Source: a virus. Taken from it: a stretch of DNA of 27,662 bases. Position numbers and translations under genes: made by a program. The stretch covers positions 1-27,662 of the IMG/VR virus record IMGVR_UViG_3300009034_000178; one strand, given 5' to 3'. The notes beneath the pieces were generated by a model. The model saw only the letters and a list, made by a program, of their open reading frames with translations. It did no database searches and was not told the origin of the DNA. Below, one piece after another: positions 5,269 through 11,821 of this stretch (the stretch's first letter is position 1; the number at the start of each line of letters is the position of its first letter).

Positions 5269-5733
5269 ATGAAACAATGTCCTAAATGTAAAGAAAAGTT
5301 GCCATTGAATTCTTTTGGTAAACATAAAGGCAAACGAGATGGTCTCCAAAGTTGGTGTAAAAGATGCCGTGCAAAATATAATCAATCTGGTCGAGCAAAA
5401 ATAACCCAGGAAAAACAACGGAAAAGCAGAAAACATAAAGATTACCAGAAAGAATATTTTTCTACTATAAAAGGAATACTCATTCGTAAATATCATGATA
5501 TGAAACAACGCTGTGACAACCCTAAACGCAAAGATTATAAATATTATGGCGGTCGTGGTATTAAATGTTTATTTAAGAAACCAAAAGAATTCATAAATTA
5601 TGTAATAAATAGTCTACAAATTGATCCTCGTGGATTAACAATAGATAGAATTGATAACGATGGGCATTATGAACCGGGCAATATACGATTTGTAAATCAA
5701 GCTGAAAATAATAAAAACAGGAGATTAAAATGA
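5269..5733 (+). CDS. HNH homing endonuclease with N-terminal zinc finger
   Basis: 154 aa from ATG 5269. A zinc finger at residues 4-33 (CPKC ... SWCKRC) and a long basic linker lead to KYYGGRGIKC and the HNH core LTIDRIDNDGHYEPGNIRF followed by QAENNKNRR. This is the usual layout of free-standing phage HNH endonucleases that nick or cut DNA at specific sites and spread themselves. Its ribosome site is poor (GAAG), and the stem-loop just upstream may limit expression. The last codons contain AGGAG for the next gene, and the TGA overlaps that ATG, so it has settled into the operon without breaking it. Longer versions from TTG 5179 are less likely. Confidence 0.8.
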   Translation: MKQCPKCKEKLPLNSFGKHKGKRDGLQSWCKRCRAKYNQSGRAKITQEKQRKSRKHKDYQKEYFSTIKGILIRKYHDMKQRCDNPKRKDYKYYGGRGIKCLFKKPKEFINYVINSLQIDPRGLTIDRIDNDGHYEPGNIRFVNQAENNKNRRLK

Positions 5734-6305
5734 TTTATCCGAGAATCCGAAAATCACTAAAAGAAATCGGAAAATGGGTTATTGAGAGTGATTTATTTAA
5801 TTATGTCCAACAGAACGGAACTATAGGTGACTATTTTAGCTACGCAACCGAAACCGAAGCACAAACGGCAGTAGACCTATATCATGCGAAACAAGACGTC
5901 CCGCAGTCGTTTAGTGATTTGGATATTGATCCGATGGAAATCCGTCAATTCGATAGTGGGGCTACCCGCGATACTGATGAAGGCAAATTAAGCTATGTAA
6001 AAGCCTTATCGCCTATTGCGTTGCAAAGATATGTTGAGTATCTTGGAGTACACCGCAAACAACCTGATGGCAGTATGAGAGATTGGGACAACTGGAAAAA
6101 AGGAATCCCAGAAGACGTATATCTTGATGGTTTAGGCCGACATTTTCTTTCTGTTTGGTTGTTAGCTCACGGTTTTCCGGCAGAAGATAATCATGGTCCG
6201 GTAGATTTAGTAGATTCTTTGTGTGGTGTTATCTTTAATGCAATAGGTTGGTTACATGAGACCATTAAACCAGACCGAACTAAGCCAGTGCCTAATGGGT
6301 ATTAA
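5730..6305 (+). CDS. dATP/dGTP diphosphohydrolase-like protein (DUF5664 type)
   Basis: 191 aa. Residues 72-178 carry the features of the dATP/dGTP diphosphohydrolase N-terminal family (DUF5664): RQFDSGATRDTDEGKLSY at 72-89, ALQRYVEYLG, then a helical GLGRHFLSVWLLAHG and DLVDSLCGVIFNAIGWLHE. Relatives remove pyrophosphate from purine dNTPs and so shape the nucleotide pool; one member acts in the cyanophage S-2L 2-aminoadenine pathway (MazZ). The first 55 residues (WVIESDLFNYVQQNG...TETEAQTAVDLY) form a separate small module that also occurs in the protein at 13475. The gene is coupled to the HNH gene by ATGA with AGGAG before it. Activity here is inferred from family only. Confidence 0.75.
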   Translation: MIYPRIRKSLKEIGKWVIESDLFNYVQQNGTIGDYFSYATETEAQTAVDLYHAKQDVPQSFSDLDIDPMEIRQFDSGATRDTDEGKLSYVKALSPIALQRYVEYLGVHRKQPDGSMRDWDNWKKGIPEDVYLDGLGRHFLSVWLLAHGFPAEDNHGPVDLVDSLCGVIFNAIGWLHETIKPDRTKPVPNGY

Positions 6306-6343
6306 AATGAAATTAGTATATTGAGCTATTTAAGGATAAAATA

Positions 6344-6691
6344 ATGATAAAGAAGGTATATGTAGCGGGAAAATTAAATAGTGACGCTTGTGGATATATT
6401 AAAAATGTTCATCGAATGATTATTTGGGGTGAAAAAATACGTAAACTTGGCTTTGCGGTATTTGTGCCGGGCCTTGATTTTTTGCAAGGTATAGTTTTTG
6501 GAAATTGGGATTATCCAGACTATTTTAATAATAGCCAACCTTGGCTTATTGCGTCTGATGCAGTATTTCTTGTCCCCGGTTGGGAGACAAGCGAAGGAAC
6601 TAAAAAAGAAATAGAACGAGCAAAAAAGCATAATATTCCTGTTTTTGCTGATTTAGAATTACTCGCAAAAGCATTGGGAGATATAAGATAA
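6344..6691 (+). CDS. DUF4406-like (deoxyribosyltransferase-fold) protein
   Basis: 115 aa. It opens with KVYVAGKLNSDACGYIKN and has GFAVFVPGLDF, an ASDAVFLVPGWETSEGTKKE block and NIPVFADLELL at the end. This is the Rossmann-like fold of the DUF4406 and nucleoside 2-deoxyribosyltransferase group: the DAVFLVPGWE.S.G...E block is its hallmark. Many phages carry one next to other nucleotide genes, as here beside the diphosphohydrolase-like gene. Substrate and activity are not proven for DUF4406. AAGGA lies 9 bases before the ATG. The stop overlaps the next start (TAATG). Confidence 0.75.
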   Translation: MIKKVYVAGKLNSDACGYIKNVHRMIIWGEKIRKLGFAVFVPGLDFLQGIVFGNWDYPDYFNNSQPWLIASDAVFLVPGWETSEGTKKEIERAKKHNIPVFADLELLAKALGDIR

Positions 6692-7383
6692 TGAACAGAA
6701 TCTTGTGCATAGGTGATTTGCATGTCCCTTGGGAACGCAAAGGTTATTTTAACTTCTGCTGTGATCTTTATAAACAGTGGGATTGCGATACCGTAATTTT
6801 TATGGGTGATGTTGTTGATTCTCATGCTGTCTCATTTCATCAAAAACACCCCGACCTTCCGGGGGCTTTACAGGAATATAAACTTGCTAAAGCAGGTGTT
6901 CAGCGGTGGTACAAACGATTTAAGAAAGCAGTAGTAGTAGTAGGCAATCACGATGAACGAATTATCCGTGTAGCTAATGACCGGGGCATTCCTGAAATTT
7001 ACCTCAAGAGTTATGAAGAGAACTGGGGGACGCCGGGATGGGAATGGAAATATGACCACGTTATCGATGATATTTATTTTTATCACGGCACAGGTCAAGG
7101 TGGCATTTATCCTGCCGCTAATGCTGTACGAAAGATGCTTATGTCATCAGTGCTCGGCCACAATCATACTGCATCAGGTGTGAAATATTATGCTAATCCA
7201 CAACGTAGAATTTTTGCTTGTGACGTTGGATGTGGAATTGACGATGCGAAAATGGCATTTGCTTATGGGCGACACAATAAGCAACGAAGTATACTTAGTG
7301 CTGCTGTGATTATTGACGGCGTACCTTACGTGGAACCGATGAAAATCGGTAAAGGTAAGGCTTATCATGATTCTAATTTTTAG
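6691..7383 (+). CDS. Calcineurin-like metallophosphoesterase
   Basis: 230 aa with all the metal-binding motifs of the calcineurin-like phosphoesterase superfamily: GDLH at 8-11, GDVVDSH at 39-45, GNHDE at 85-89, the YHG His near 132 and GHNH at 156-159. These bind two divalent metals to cleave phosphoester bonds. Phage members act on nucleic acids or nucleotides. The target cannot be read from sequence, and the lack of extra domains leaves it open between nuclease, phosphatase and cyclic-nucleotide phosphodiesterase. It overlaps the previous stop by TAATG, in a run with two other likely nucleotide-handling genes. Confidence 0.88.
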   Translation: MNRILCIGDLHVPWERKGYFNFCCDLYKQWDCDTVIFMGDVVDSHAVSFHQKHPDLPGALQEYKLAKAGVQRWYKRFKKAVVVVGNHDERIIRVANDRGIPEIYLKSYEENWGTPGWEWKYDHVIDDIYFYHGTGQGGIYPAANAVRKMLMSSVLGHNHTASGVKYYANPQRRIFACDVGCGIDDAKMAFAYGRHNKQRSILSAAVIIDGVPYVEPMKIGKGKAYHDSNF

Positions 7384-7392
7384 GAGATAAAA

Positions 7393-7548
7393 ATGAGTAA
7401 TTCACCAACATCAAGTGGTATCGGCATAGGATGTGTTTTAGCTATAATATTATCATGGATGAAAAATGCAAGTATATTATGGGCTATATTACACGGAATG
7501 TGTGGTTGGGTTTATGTTATATACTATGTAATTACCAGGAGTAATTAA
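7393..7548 (+). CDS. Small membrane protein, two helices
   Basis: 51 aa. Residues 9-22 (GIGIGCVLAIILSW) and 27-46 (ILWAILHGMCGWVYVIYYVI) are hydrophobic and separated by a short polar MKNAS turn, a two-pass membrane layout. AGGAG lies 6 bases before the ATG, and the TAA overlaps the next ATG. Similar two-helix proteins occur in many phage early regions; their role is unknown and could be host-membrane modification or exclusion of other phages. Confidence 0.65.
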   Translation: MSNSPTSSGIGIGCVLAIILSWMKNASILWAILHGMCGWVYVIYYVITRSN

Positions 7549-7712
7549 TGGGTAAAGGTTCAAGACCAAGACCATGTTGTACTACTCGAGAAGAACAAGA
7601 ACTCCGGGCAGATTGTATGTACGGTAAAATTACGTTAGGTGAGTTTAATAAACGTTATGAGGAACTAAAGAAGCGAGGTTTAATTCGGCGAAACGGGAGG
7701 ATAGTGAGATGA
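7548..7712 (+). CDS. Conserved microprotein (GKGSRPRP type)
   Basis: 54 aa starting MGKGSRPRPCCTTREEQELR, then a helical GEFNKRYEELKKRGLI. The GKGS.PRP start is a signature I recognise in small phage proteins of unknown function. It overlaps the previous stop (TAATG) and the next start (ATGA at 7709), and contains the next gene's GGGAGG ribosome site. The adjacent Cys pair might bind metal, but nothing else supports that. Confidence 0.7.
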   Translation: MGKGSRPRPCCTTREEQELRADCMYGKITLGEFNKRYEELKKRGLIRRNGRIVR

Positions 7713-7948
7713 GAATGCCAAATAAAGATGAAAATTTAGTTGGAAAAGTATGTGTGTGTTCTATCAGTCGTCCATTTATCGTAACGGGCAAGCGACAATT
7801 TGATTGGGGAGAATCTTGGGTTGGGCTTGGTTTAGATGGTAAGGGTACCGTTGCAAGTACACAACCTTGTGTTATAGCTGAATCTGGTCAAGAATTCCAC
7901 GATAAACTATTAGATCGTTTTGGTGGCAAAATGTCATATAATGGCTGA
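7709..7948 (+). CDS. Conserved small phage protein (FDWGESWVGLGLDGKG type)
   Basis: 79 aa. The block LVGKVCVCSISRPFIVTGK, then FDWGESWVGLGLDGKGT, then AESGQEFHDKLLDRFGGKMSY, is a well-kept phage family with a small beta-barrel look and no assigned function. A strong GGGAGG ribosome site lies upstream and the ATG overlaps the previous TGA. It precedes the duplicated module that starts at 7955. Confidence 0.75.
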   Translation: MRMPNKDENLVGKVCVCSISRPFIVTGKRQFDWGESWVGLGLDGKGTVASTQPCVIAESGQEFHDKLLDRFGGKMSYNG

Positions 7949-7954
7949 TATATT

Positions 7955-8056
7955 ATGACCAAACCCAAACAAACCAGATACGAACGCAAGAAAGCTCGCC
8001 GGAAGCTATTTAAGGGGCTTACTGGACCGGCGAGAGGGAGGAGAGCAGGGAAATGA
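7955..8056 (+). CDS. Tiny very basic protein, copy 1
   Basis: 33 aa: MTKPKQTRYERKKARRKLFK followed by a GLTGPARGRR tail. About half of residues are Lys or Arg. It is nearly identical to the 32-aa protein at 8248, with 67 bp identical from the ATG onward (7955-8021 and 8248-8314). No ribosome site stands before it; reinitiation after the upstream stop seven bases earlier is likely. Its TGA overlaps the ATG at 8053, and its 3' end carries the GGAGGAGAG ribosome site of that gene. Charge suggests nucleic-acid binding, or the ORF may mainly be a carrier of the ribosome site. Confidence 0.6.
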   Translation: MTKPKQTRYERKKARRKLFKGLTGPARGRRAGK

Positions 8057-8205
8057 TAGAAGAACTATTAAGAGAAACAGGAGAATTTGAAGAAAAAGAT
8101 ATTAAAGAATCTGCAAAATTTGTAGAAGATTTTGTTGATACCGCCTTAAAAGTATTTAATAATATGCGGGAACTACCATCTATATCAGAATTAATGAAAC
8201 CATAG
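8053..8205 (+). CDS. Small acidic helical protein
   Basis: 50 aa, acidic and helical: MIEELLRETGEFEEKDIKES, then FVEDFVDTALKVFNNM and a short SISELMKP end. The ATG overlaps the TGA of the basic ORF, with GGAGGAGAG upstream, so translation is strongly coupled. It holds the middle position of duplicated module copy 1; the equivalent slot in copy 2 holds an unrelated basic protein (8343). An acidic partner for the neighbouring basic peptide is a possibility only. No family recognised. Confidence 0.6.
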   Translation: MIEELLRETGEFEEKDIKESAKFVEDFVDTALKVFNNMRELPSISELMKP

Positions 8206-8209
8206 AAAA

Positions 8210-8251
8210 ATGACCCCAACTGAAATCCTAAAATCAAGGAAAATAATATGA
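8210..8251 (+). pseudogene. Ghost copy of the polymerase start
   Basis: ATG 8210 begins MTPTEILKSRKII and stops after 13 codons. The true polymerase begins MTSTEILQS at 8551; seven of the first nine residues match, and the nucleotide differences include several silent ones. The TGA overlaps the ATG of basic ORF copy 2. It is best read as the leftover 5' end of a duplicated polymerase gene, now perhaps serving only to couple translation. Confidence 0.55.
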
Positions 8252-8346
8252 CCAAACCCAAACAAACCAGATACGAACGCAAGAAAGCTCGCCGGAAGCT
8301 ATTTAAGGGGCTTATTGGACCGACCCGGGGGAGGAGAGCGAAATGA
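8248..8346 (+). CDS. Tiny very basic protein, copy 2
   Basis: 32 aa, differing from copy 1 (7955) only near the C-terminus (GLIGPTRGRRAK instead of GLTGPARGRRAGK). Unlike copy 1 it has a ribosome site (AAGGA, 5 bases before the ATG). Its end carries GGGAGGAGAG, and its TGA overlaps the ATG of the next gene at 8343. Retention of the coding frame in both copies, with changes mostly in the tail, favours a real peptide. Confidence 0.6.
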   Translation: MTKPKQTRYERKKARRKLFKGLIGPTRGRRAK

Positions 8347-8549
8347 TAAAGTGGATAATAAATTGTAAAATATTAAGACTTCATCAGTGGGCTTTGATAC
8401 CTGTAGAAGTACAAGATAAAAAGATTTTACGATATGAGGTCATTTGTAAGAGATGCAATGAAAAATGCAAAGACTTAAGAGTGATCATAGCCCTTATAGA
8501 GTTAAACAACAAAATTAGAGCAGGGATTATTTGTCCCATTGTTGGTTAA
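8343..8549 (+). CDS. Small basic protein with a CxxC pair
   Basis: 68 aa: hydrophobic/basic start (MIKWIINCKILRLHQWALIP), a central VICKRCNEKC with three Cys, and a hydrophobic C-terminal half. The short WxLIPV...RYEVICKRCN pattern resembles small zinc-ribbon proteins of phages. It sits directly before the polymerase (one base between its TAA and the polymerase ATG) and is coupled to basic ORF copy 2. Function unknown. Confidence 0.6.
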   Translation: MIKWIINCKILRLHQWALIPVEVQDKKILRYEVICKRCNEKCKDLRVIIALIELNNKIRAGIICPIVG

Positions 8550-8550
8550 A

Positions 8551-10587
8551 ATGACTTCAACCGAAATACTGCAATCTGTTAACTATCCAGAGGACATACT
8601 TACGTTGGATTTTGAATCATTCTTTAATTCAGAATATTCTCTCAAGAAGATGTCAATAATTGAGTATATCACTGACGCCCGATTCGAGTTCACCGGCCTT
8701 GGCATTAAAATCAACGACAGCGATTCAGTATTTATCCCCGGCCCCCAAGTCCCTTGGGCGGTTAAACGGCTACAGAAGAAGTTTGGCAAGGCACTGCATA
8801 ACGCAACGGTTGTAGTGAAAAACAGTAAATTTGATGTCCTGATTCTGGCAGAGAAATTTGATATTTACCCGCTGTATGTCATCGACATTGAGGATTTGAG
8901 CAGATACTACGATTCTCGAATGAAGCACGACCTTAAAACGCTCGCTAAACTTTTTAAGCTCCAGGCTAAAGGTGACACTTCGCAGTTCAAAGGTCAGCAT
9001 TGTGCTGATATAGACTGGGTAGCAATGAAAGAATACTGTCTGGGCGATGTCGATCTTGAATCACAGTTGCTCGATATACTCTTGCCGATGATTGATAACC
9101 CGGAAATTGAGTTTCAGTTAATGCAGCATACTTTGAATTTGTATCTCAAGCCTACGTTTCAGTTGGATTTTTATTTGGCTAATGATATTTTATATAATAT
9201 GGATGTTGAACTTAATAAAGACTTGGCTAAAGCATCATGGATACTCGAAGACTATTTCACCAAGAAAAAGAAAACTATTGTAGATATACTCCGAGCCAGA
9301 ACTATTTTTCCGGTGATTCTGGCTGATACCCTTCCAGAGGGTGAAGAAGTGCCGATGAAAGCCGGTAAAAAGCAGATGATACCGGCTCTGGCTCAAGAGG
9401 ACGTTGCTTTTCAACTACTTCTTGCCCATCCGAATGAAGATGTACGAGACCTTTGTAAGGCTAAAGCAGCTTGTACCAGTTGGCCTTTACACATGAAGAA
9501 GGTACAGAGCCTTATCAGACAGACTGAATGTTTTGGCGATGGTGTGCATATACCCCTCAAGTTTTACGGTGCTCATACCGGGCGTTGGTCAGGGACACAG
9601 AAATGGAACCCACTTAATCTCGGCGGCAAGGGACGTGGTAAACCGATTCATCCTCTGATAGGTAAAGTTCGCCATACTCTACTTGCACCTGATGGATATA
9701 AACTTCTAATCGCTGACTCTGCTCAGATAGAAGCCCGGGAATTGGCTTGGATTTCAGGACAAAATAATTTAGTGAAAGGTTTTGCTGATGGACAAGATAT
9801 TTACTCTGCATTTGCCACACAGCTTTTTGGCGAGAAAGTACGGAAATCTGGTAAATCTGATTGTCCTGAAAAAGCAAAAATACTTACAATCAGGAGGGGT
9901 TTCGGGAAAGATGCTATATTGGGTTGCGGATATGGAATGGGGGCGAACACTTTTTTTGATAGATGTCGTCAGAATGAGACACTTAGACCTTTTTTTGATT
10001 CCGGTGAGTACGATTGGGATTTCATCAATAATCTCATCAAGACGTATCGAACCACCTACGCCCAAATTCCTAAATTCTGGAAGGTCGTAGAGAAGTGTTT
10101 CCGTTGGGTGACGAAGTATCCGAATGAGGTGATGACGTATTATATTTCATCTGATAATGTCTGTTTGCATAACGAAATGGAAAAACAGAAACCAATTATT
10201 AAAAACGCAATACTTACATTTTGGAAAGAAGGAACAACTACGATTATCCAGTTACCATCAGGTCGGCGATTATTCTACCGCTATGCTATTGTCGATAAAG
10301 ATAATCAGATTAAGTATCTTCATGGGTATCTGTGGGGTGGAAGTATCACGGAGAATATTATTCAGAGCATCTGCCGCGATCTTCTTGCTGGGTGGCTGCT
10401 TGAGTGTGAACGCCAGCAGATACCGATTATATTACATACGTATGATGAACTTGTTGGATGTGTGCCTGAAGATCGGGCTGAAGAAAGTCTCCAGAAGATG
10501 ATGGAGATTATGAATACTGGTCCTGATTGGGCGTCTGGACTCCCGTTAGATACAGAGGGATGCGTGTCATCGCATTTTAAGAAATGA
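8551..10587 (+). CDS. Family A DNA polymerase with 3'-5' exonuclease
   Basis: 678 aa from ATG 8551; the longer frame from TTG 8539 is rejected because it overlaps the upstream gene. The N-terminal proofreading domain has exo I LDFES (D20, E22), exo II NSKFD (N91, D95) and exo III YCLGD (Y162, D166). The polymerase part has the TGRWSG block (343-348), motif A IADSAQIEARE (D389), motif B RRGFGKDAILGCGYG (R448/R449, K453, Y461) and motif C TYDELV (D632, E633). All catalytic acids are present. Motif C has Tyr where most members, including T7 gp5, have His. There is no 5'-3' nuclease domain. It is the replicative polymerase of this virus, heading the replication and recombination block. Its TGA overlaps the next ATG. 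Confidence 0.95.
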   Translation: MTSTEILQSVNYPEDILTLDFESFFNSEYSLKKMSIIEYITDARFEFTGLGIKINDSDSVFIPGPQVPWAVKRLQKKFGKALHNATVVVKNSKFDVLILAEKFDIYPLYVIDIEDLSRYYDSRMKHDLKTLAKLFKLQAKGDTSQFKGQHCADIDWVAMKEYCLGDVDLESQLLDILLPMIDNPEIEFQLMQHTLNLYLKPTFQLDFYLANDILYNMDVELNKDLAKASWILEDYFTKKKKTIVDILRARTIFPVILADTLPEGEEVPMKAGKKQMIPALAQEDVAFQLLLAHPNEDVRDLCKAKAACTSWPLHMKKVQSLIRQTECFGDGVHIPLKFYGAHTGRWSGTQKWNPLNLGGKGRGKPIHPLIGKVRHTLLAPDGYKLLIADSAQIEARELAWISGQNNLVKGFADGQDIYSAFATQLFGEKVRKSGKSDCPEKAKILTIRRGFGKDAILGCGYGMGANTFFDRCRQNETLRPFFDSGEYDWDFINNLIKTYRTTYAQIPKFWKVVEKCFRWVTKYPNEVMTYYISSDNVCLHNEMEKQKPIIKNAILTFWKEGTTTIIQLPSGRRLFYRYAIVDKDNQIKYLHGYLWGGSITENIIQSICRDLLAGWLLECERQQIPIILHTYDELVGCVPEDRAEESLQKMMEIMNTGPDWASGLPLDTEGCVSSHFKK

Positions 10588-10709
10588 CCTTATATTATTT
10601 TATTATTTGGGGTATCCCAACAATTTACAAGAAAGGTTTATCTTGGCATCACATTAAATGTGCGTGGTTCGCCGCCAAAATAATTAAACGGCTTGAAAGA
10701 CATAAATGA
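10584..10709 (+). CDS. Small basic/hydrophobic protein
   Basis: 41 aa, starting MTLYYFIIWGIPTIYKKG and ending KIIKRLERHK. The first 15 residues are hydrophobic, the end basic; it could sit at the membrane face. It overlaps the polymerase stop and the next start by 4 bases each (ATGA twice), which supports it being translated. No family recognised. Confidence 0.5.
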   Translation: MTLYYFIIWGIPTIYKKGLSWHHIKCAWFAAKIIKRLERHK

Positions 10710-10942
10710 ACCGCAGAAATTTCCTCAAGAAAATAGGCATCACCTATGCTACGGCTGTCGTGGCCCCAACTGCGTTGGTGAGGGAGAAGCCCGGTATTGA
10801 TTGTAATGCTCCGGTTGAATGGACAAATGGTATTCGCGGGATTCGTGCTAAACATATAATAATTGGTGATTATCCTTATGGTATTCCATATTGGGTAGAG
10901 AAAAATAGATATTATGACAAAACGCAGAACAAAAGCCGATAA
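10706..10942 (+). CDS. Small protein with Tat-type signal peptide
   Basis: 78 aa. The start, MNRRNFLKKIGITY followed by ATAVVAPTALV, has the twin-arginine pattern RRxFLK, a short weakly hydrophobic stretch and an Ala/Pro end, as in Tat signal peptides. The remaining 50 or so residues contain one Cys, several Trp and Tyr and the strand-like HIIIGDYPYGIPYWVE. If exported folded, it would act outside the cytoplasm of a Tat-positive host. Similar short Tat-like proteins occur in some phage early regions, where their purpose is unknown. It overlaps the neighbours on both sides. Confidence 0.65.
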   Translation: MNRRNFLKKIGITYATAVVAPTALVREKPGIDCNAPVEWTNGIRGIRAKHIIIGDYPYGIPYWVEKNRYYDKTQNKSR

Positions 10943-11372
10943 AATAGAAGACCAATATACCGCATTTAAGCGTGCCCAAGAGGGTAAGCCCTACAAGCGG
11001 TCAGGGACTAAGGACGGAAGTATTGCTACCCACCCAATGGTGCCGGTACGATGCCCTTATCCCGAAAAAGATGTATTACATGATTGTTTGGTGTGGTTAA
11101 GACGAAATAGGATACCGTGTGACAGAAACAACACGGGTGCCGGTCAGATGGGAACCAGTGGATTTTATAGCTATGGAATCCGCAATGGCGGGGACATCAT
11201 GGGTTGGCTACCCAATGGTATACATTTTGAAATTGAATGTAAACGGGGTAAAGGTGGCCGGTTGAGTAAAGGCCAACAGAAGCGAAGACGTGATATTAGA
11301 AAAACTCCTGCATATTATTTTGTAATACATGGTGTCGAAGAACTGGAACATTATTTTGAGAGATTAATATGA
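10914..11372 (+). CDS. VRR-NUC family nuclease
   Basis: 152 aa. The PD-(D/E)XK core is visible: E51 in the PEKDVLHDCLVWL helix, D94 in GGDIMGWL, the ExK pair at E108/K110 in FEIECKRGKGGRLS, and Q121 in KGQQKRR. The GGDI...ECK.GKG.LS..Q order is diagnostic of VRR-NUC nucleases, which cut branched DNA. In phages they lie among replication and recombination genes, as here between polymerase and Cas4-like nuclease. The first 45 residues are basic and likely flexible. The start overlaps the previous gene by 29 bases. The TGA overlaps the next ATG. Confidence 0.85.
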   Translation: MTKRRTKADKIEDQYTAFKRAQEGKPYKRSGTKDGSIATHPMVPVRCPYPEKDVLHDCLVWLRRNRIPCDRNNTGAGQMGTSGFYSYGIRNGGDIMGWLPNGIHFEIECKRGKGGRLSKGQQKRRRDIRKTPAYYFVIHGVEELEHYFERLI

Positions 11373-11821
11373 GCAAACGTGAGATAAAATTTCGAGCTTG
11401 GGATAACAGAGAAAAGAGATATGTCTCAAGTAGTATGGTTCAGAATCAGGTAATTCTAACTGAGCCAACTGAACATGGATTCAAATTGAAAACATGCTTT
11501 ATCTTAGAGCAATTCACCGGTCTTCTCGATAAGCAGGGCAAAGAGATATATGAGGGGGATATAATTAAATATCCAAATGAGATTTATAGGATGTTTAGGG
11601 CTGTTGGGTGGGAAGGTGAAATTGATGGATTTGAACTTGTCGTGTGGAGCGAAAAGAATATCGCATTTATGGGCAAAGACTTGAATCGCTTACAAGAAGG
11701 ATACCAACTCGAAGAAATATCACCTCGTTATCTATGGGTATTAGAAATGGCGAAAAAGTCGGAAGTCTTCGGCAACATACATCAGAACCCGGAATTATTG
11801 GAGATTGCAAATGGTAACTAA
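11369..11821 (+). CDS. YopX-like protein
   Basis: 150 aa. It opens REIKFRAWDNREKRYV, has EQFTGLLDKQGKEIYEGDII in the middle (around residues 50-69) and EVFGNIHQNPELL at the end, all hallmarks of the YopX family, an SH3-like fold found widely in phages and prophages. Function is unknown in spite of the wide spread. The ATG overlaps the stop of the VRR-NUC gene. Its last bases include GGAG for the gene at 11811, which overlaps it by 11 bases. Confidence 0.88.
   Translation: MSKREIKFRAWDNREKRYVSSSMVQNQVILTEPTEHGFKLKTCFILEQFTGLLDKQGKEIYEGDIIKYPNEIYRMFRAVGWEGEIDGFELVVWSEKNIAFMGKDLNRLQEGYQLEEISPRYLWVLEMAKKSEVFGNIHQNPELLEIANGN

Larger units (their letters stand above)
7955..8314 (+). repeat. Direct repeat pair of 67 bp (7955-8021, 8248-8314)
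   Basis: The two segments are identical for 67 bp and similar for about 25 bp more, to the shared GGAGGAGAG before the following ATG. They start exactly at the ATG of each tiny basic ORF, 293 bp apart. The order basic ORF, then another short ORF, then a start reading MTxTEIL, occurs twice (ending at 8210 and 8551), so a whole module was duplicated and its middle gene then diverged or was replaced. Confidence 0.85.

Noticed and set aside
8539-8550. TTG start giving a four-residue longer polymerase
   Set aside because: It overlaps the upstream gene, while ATG 8551 follows that gene's stop by one base and matches the ghost start at 8210.
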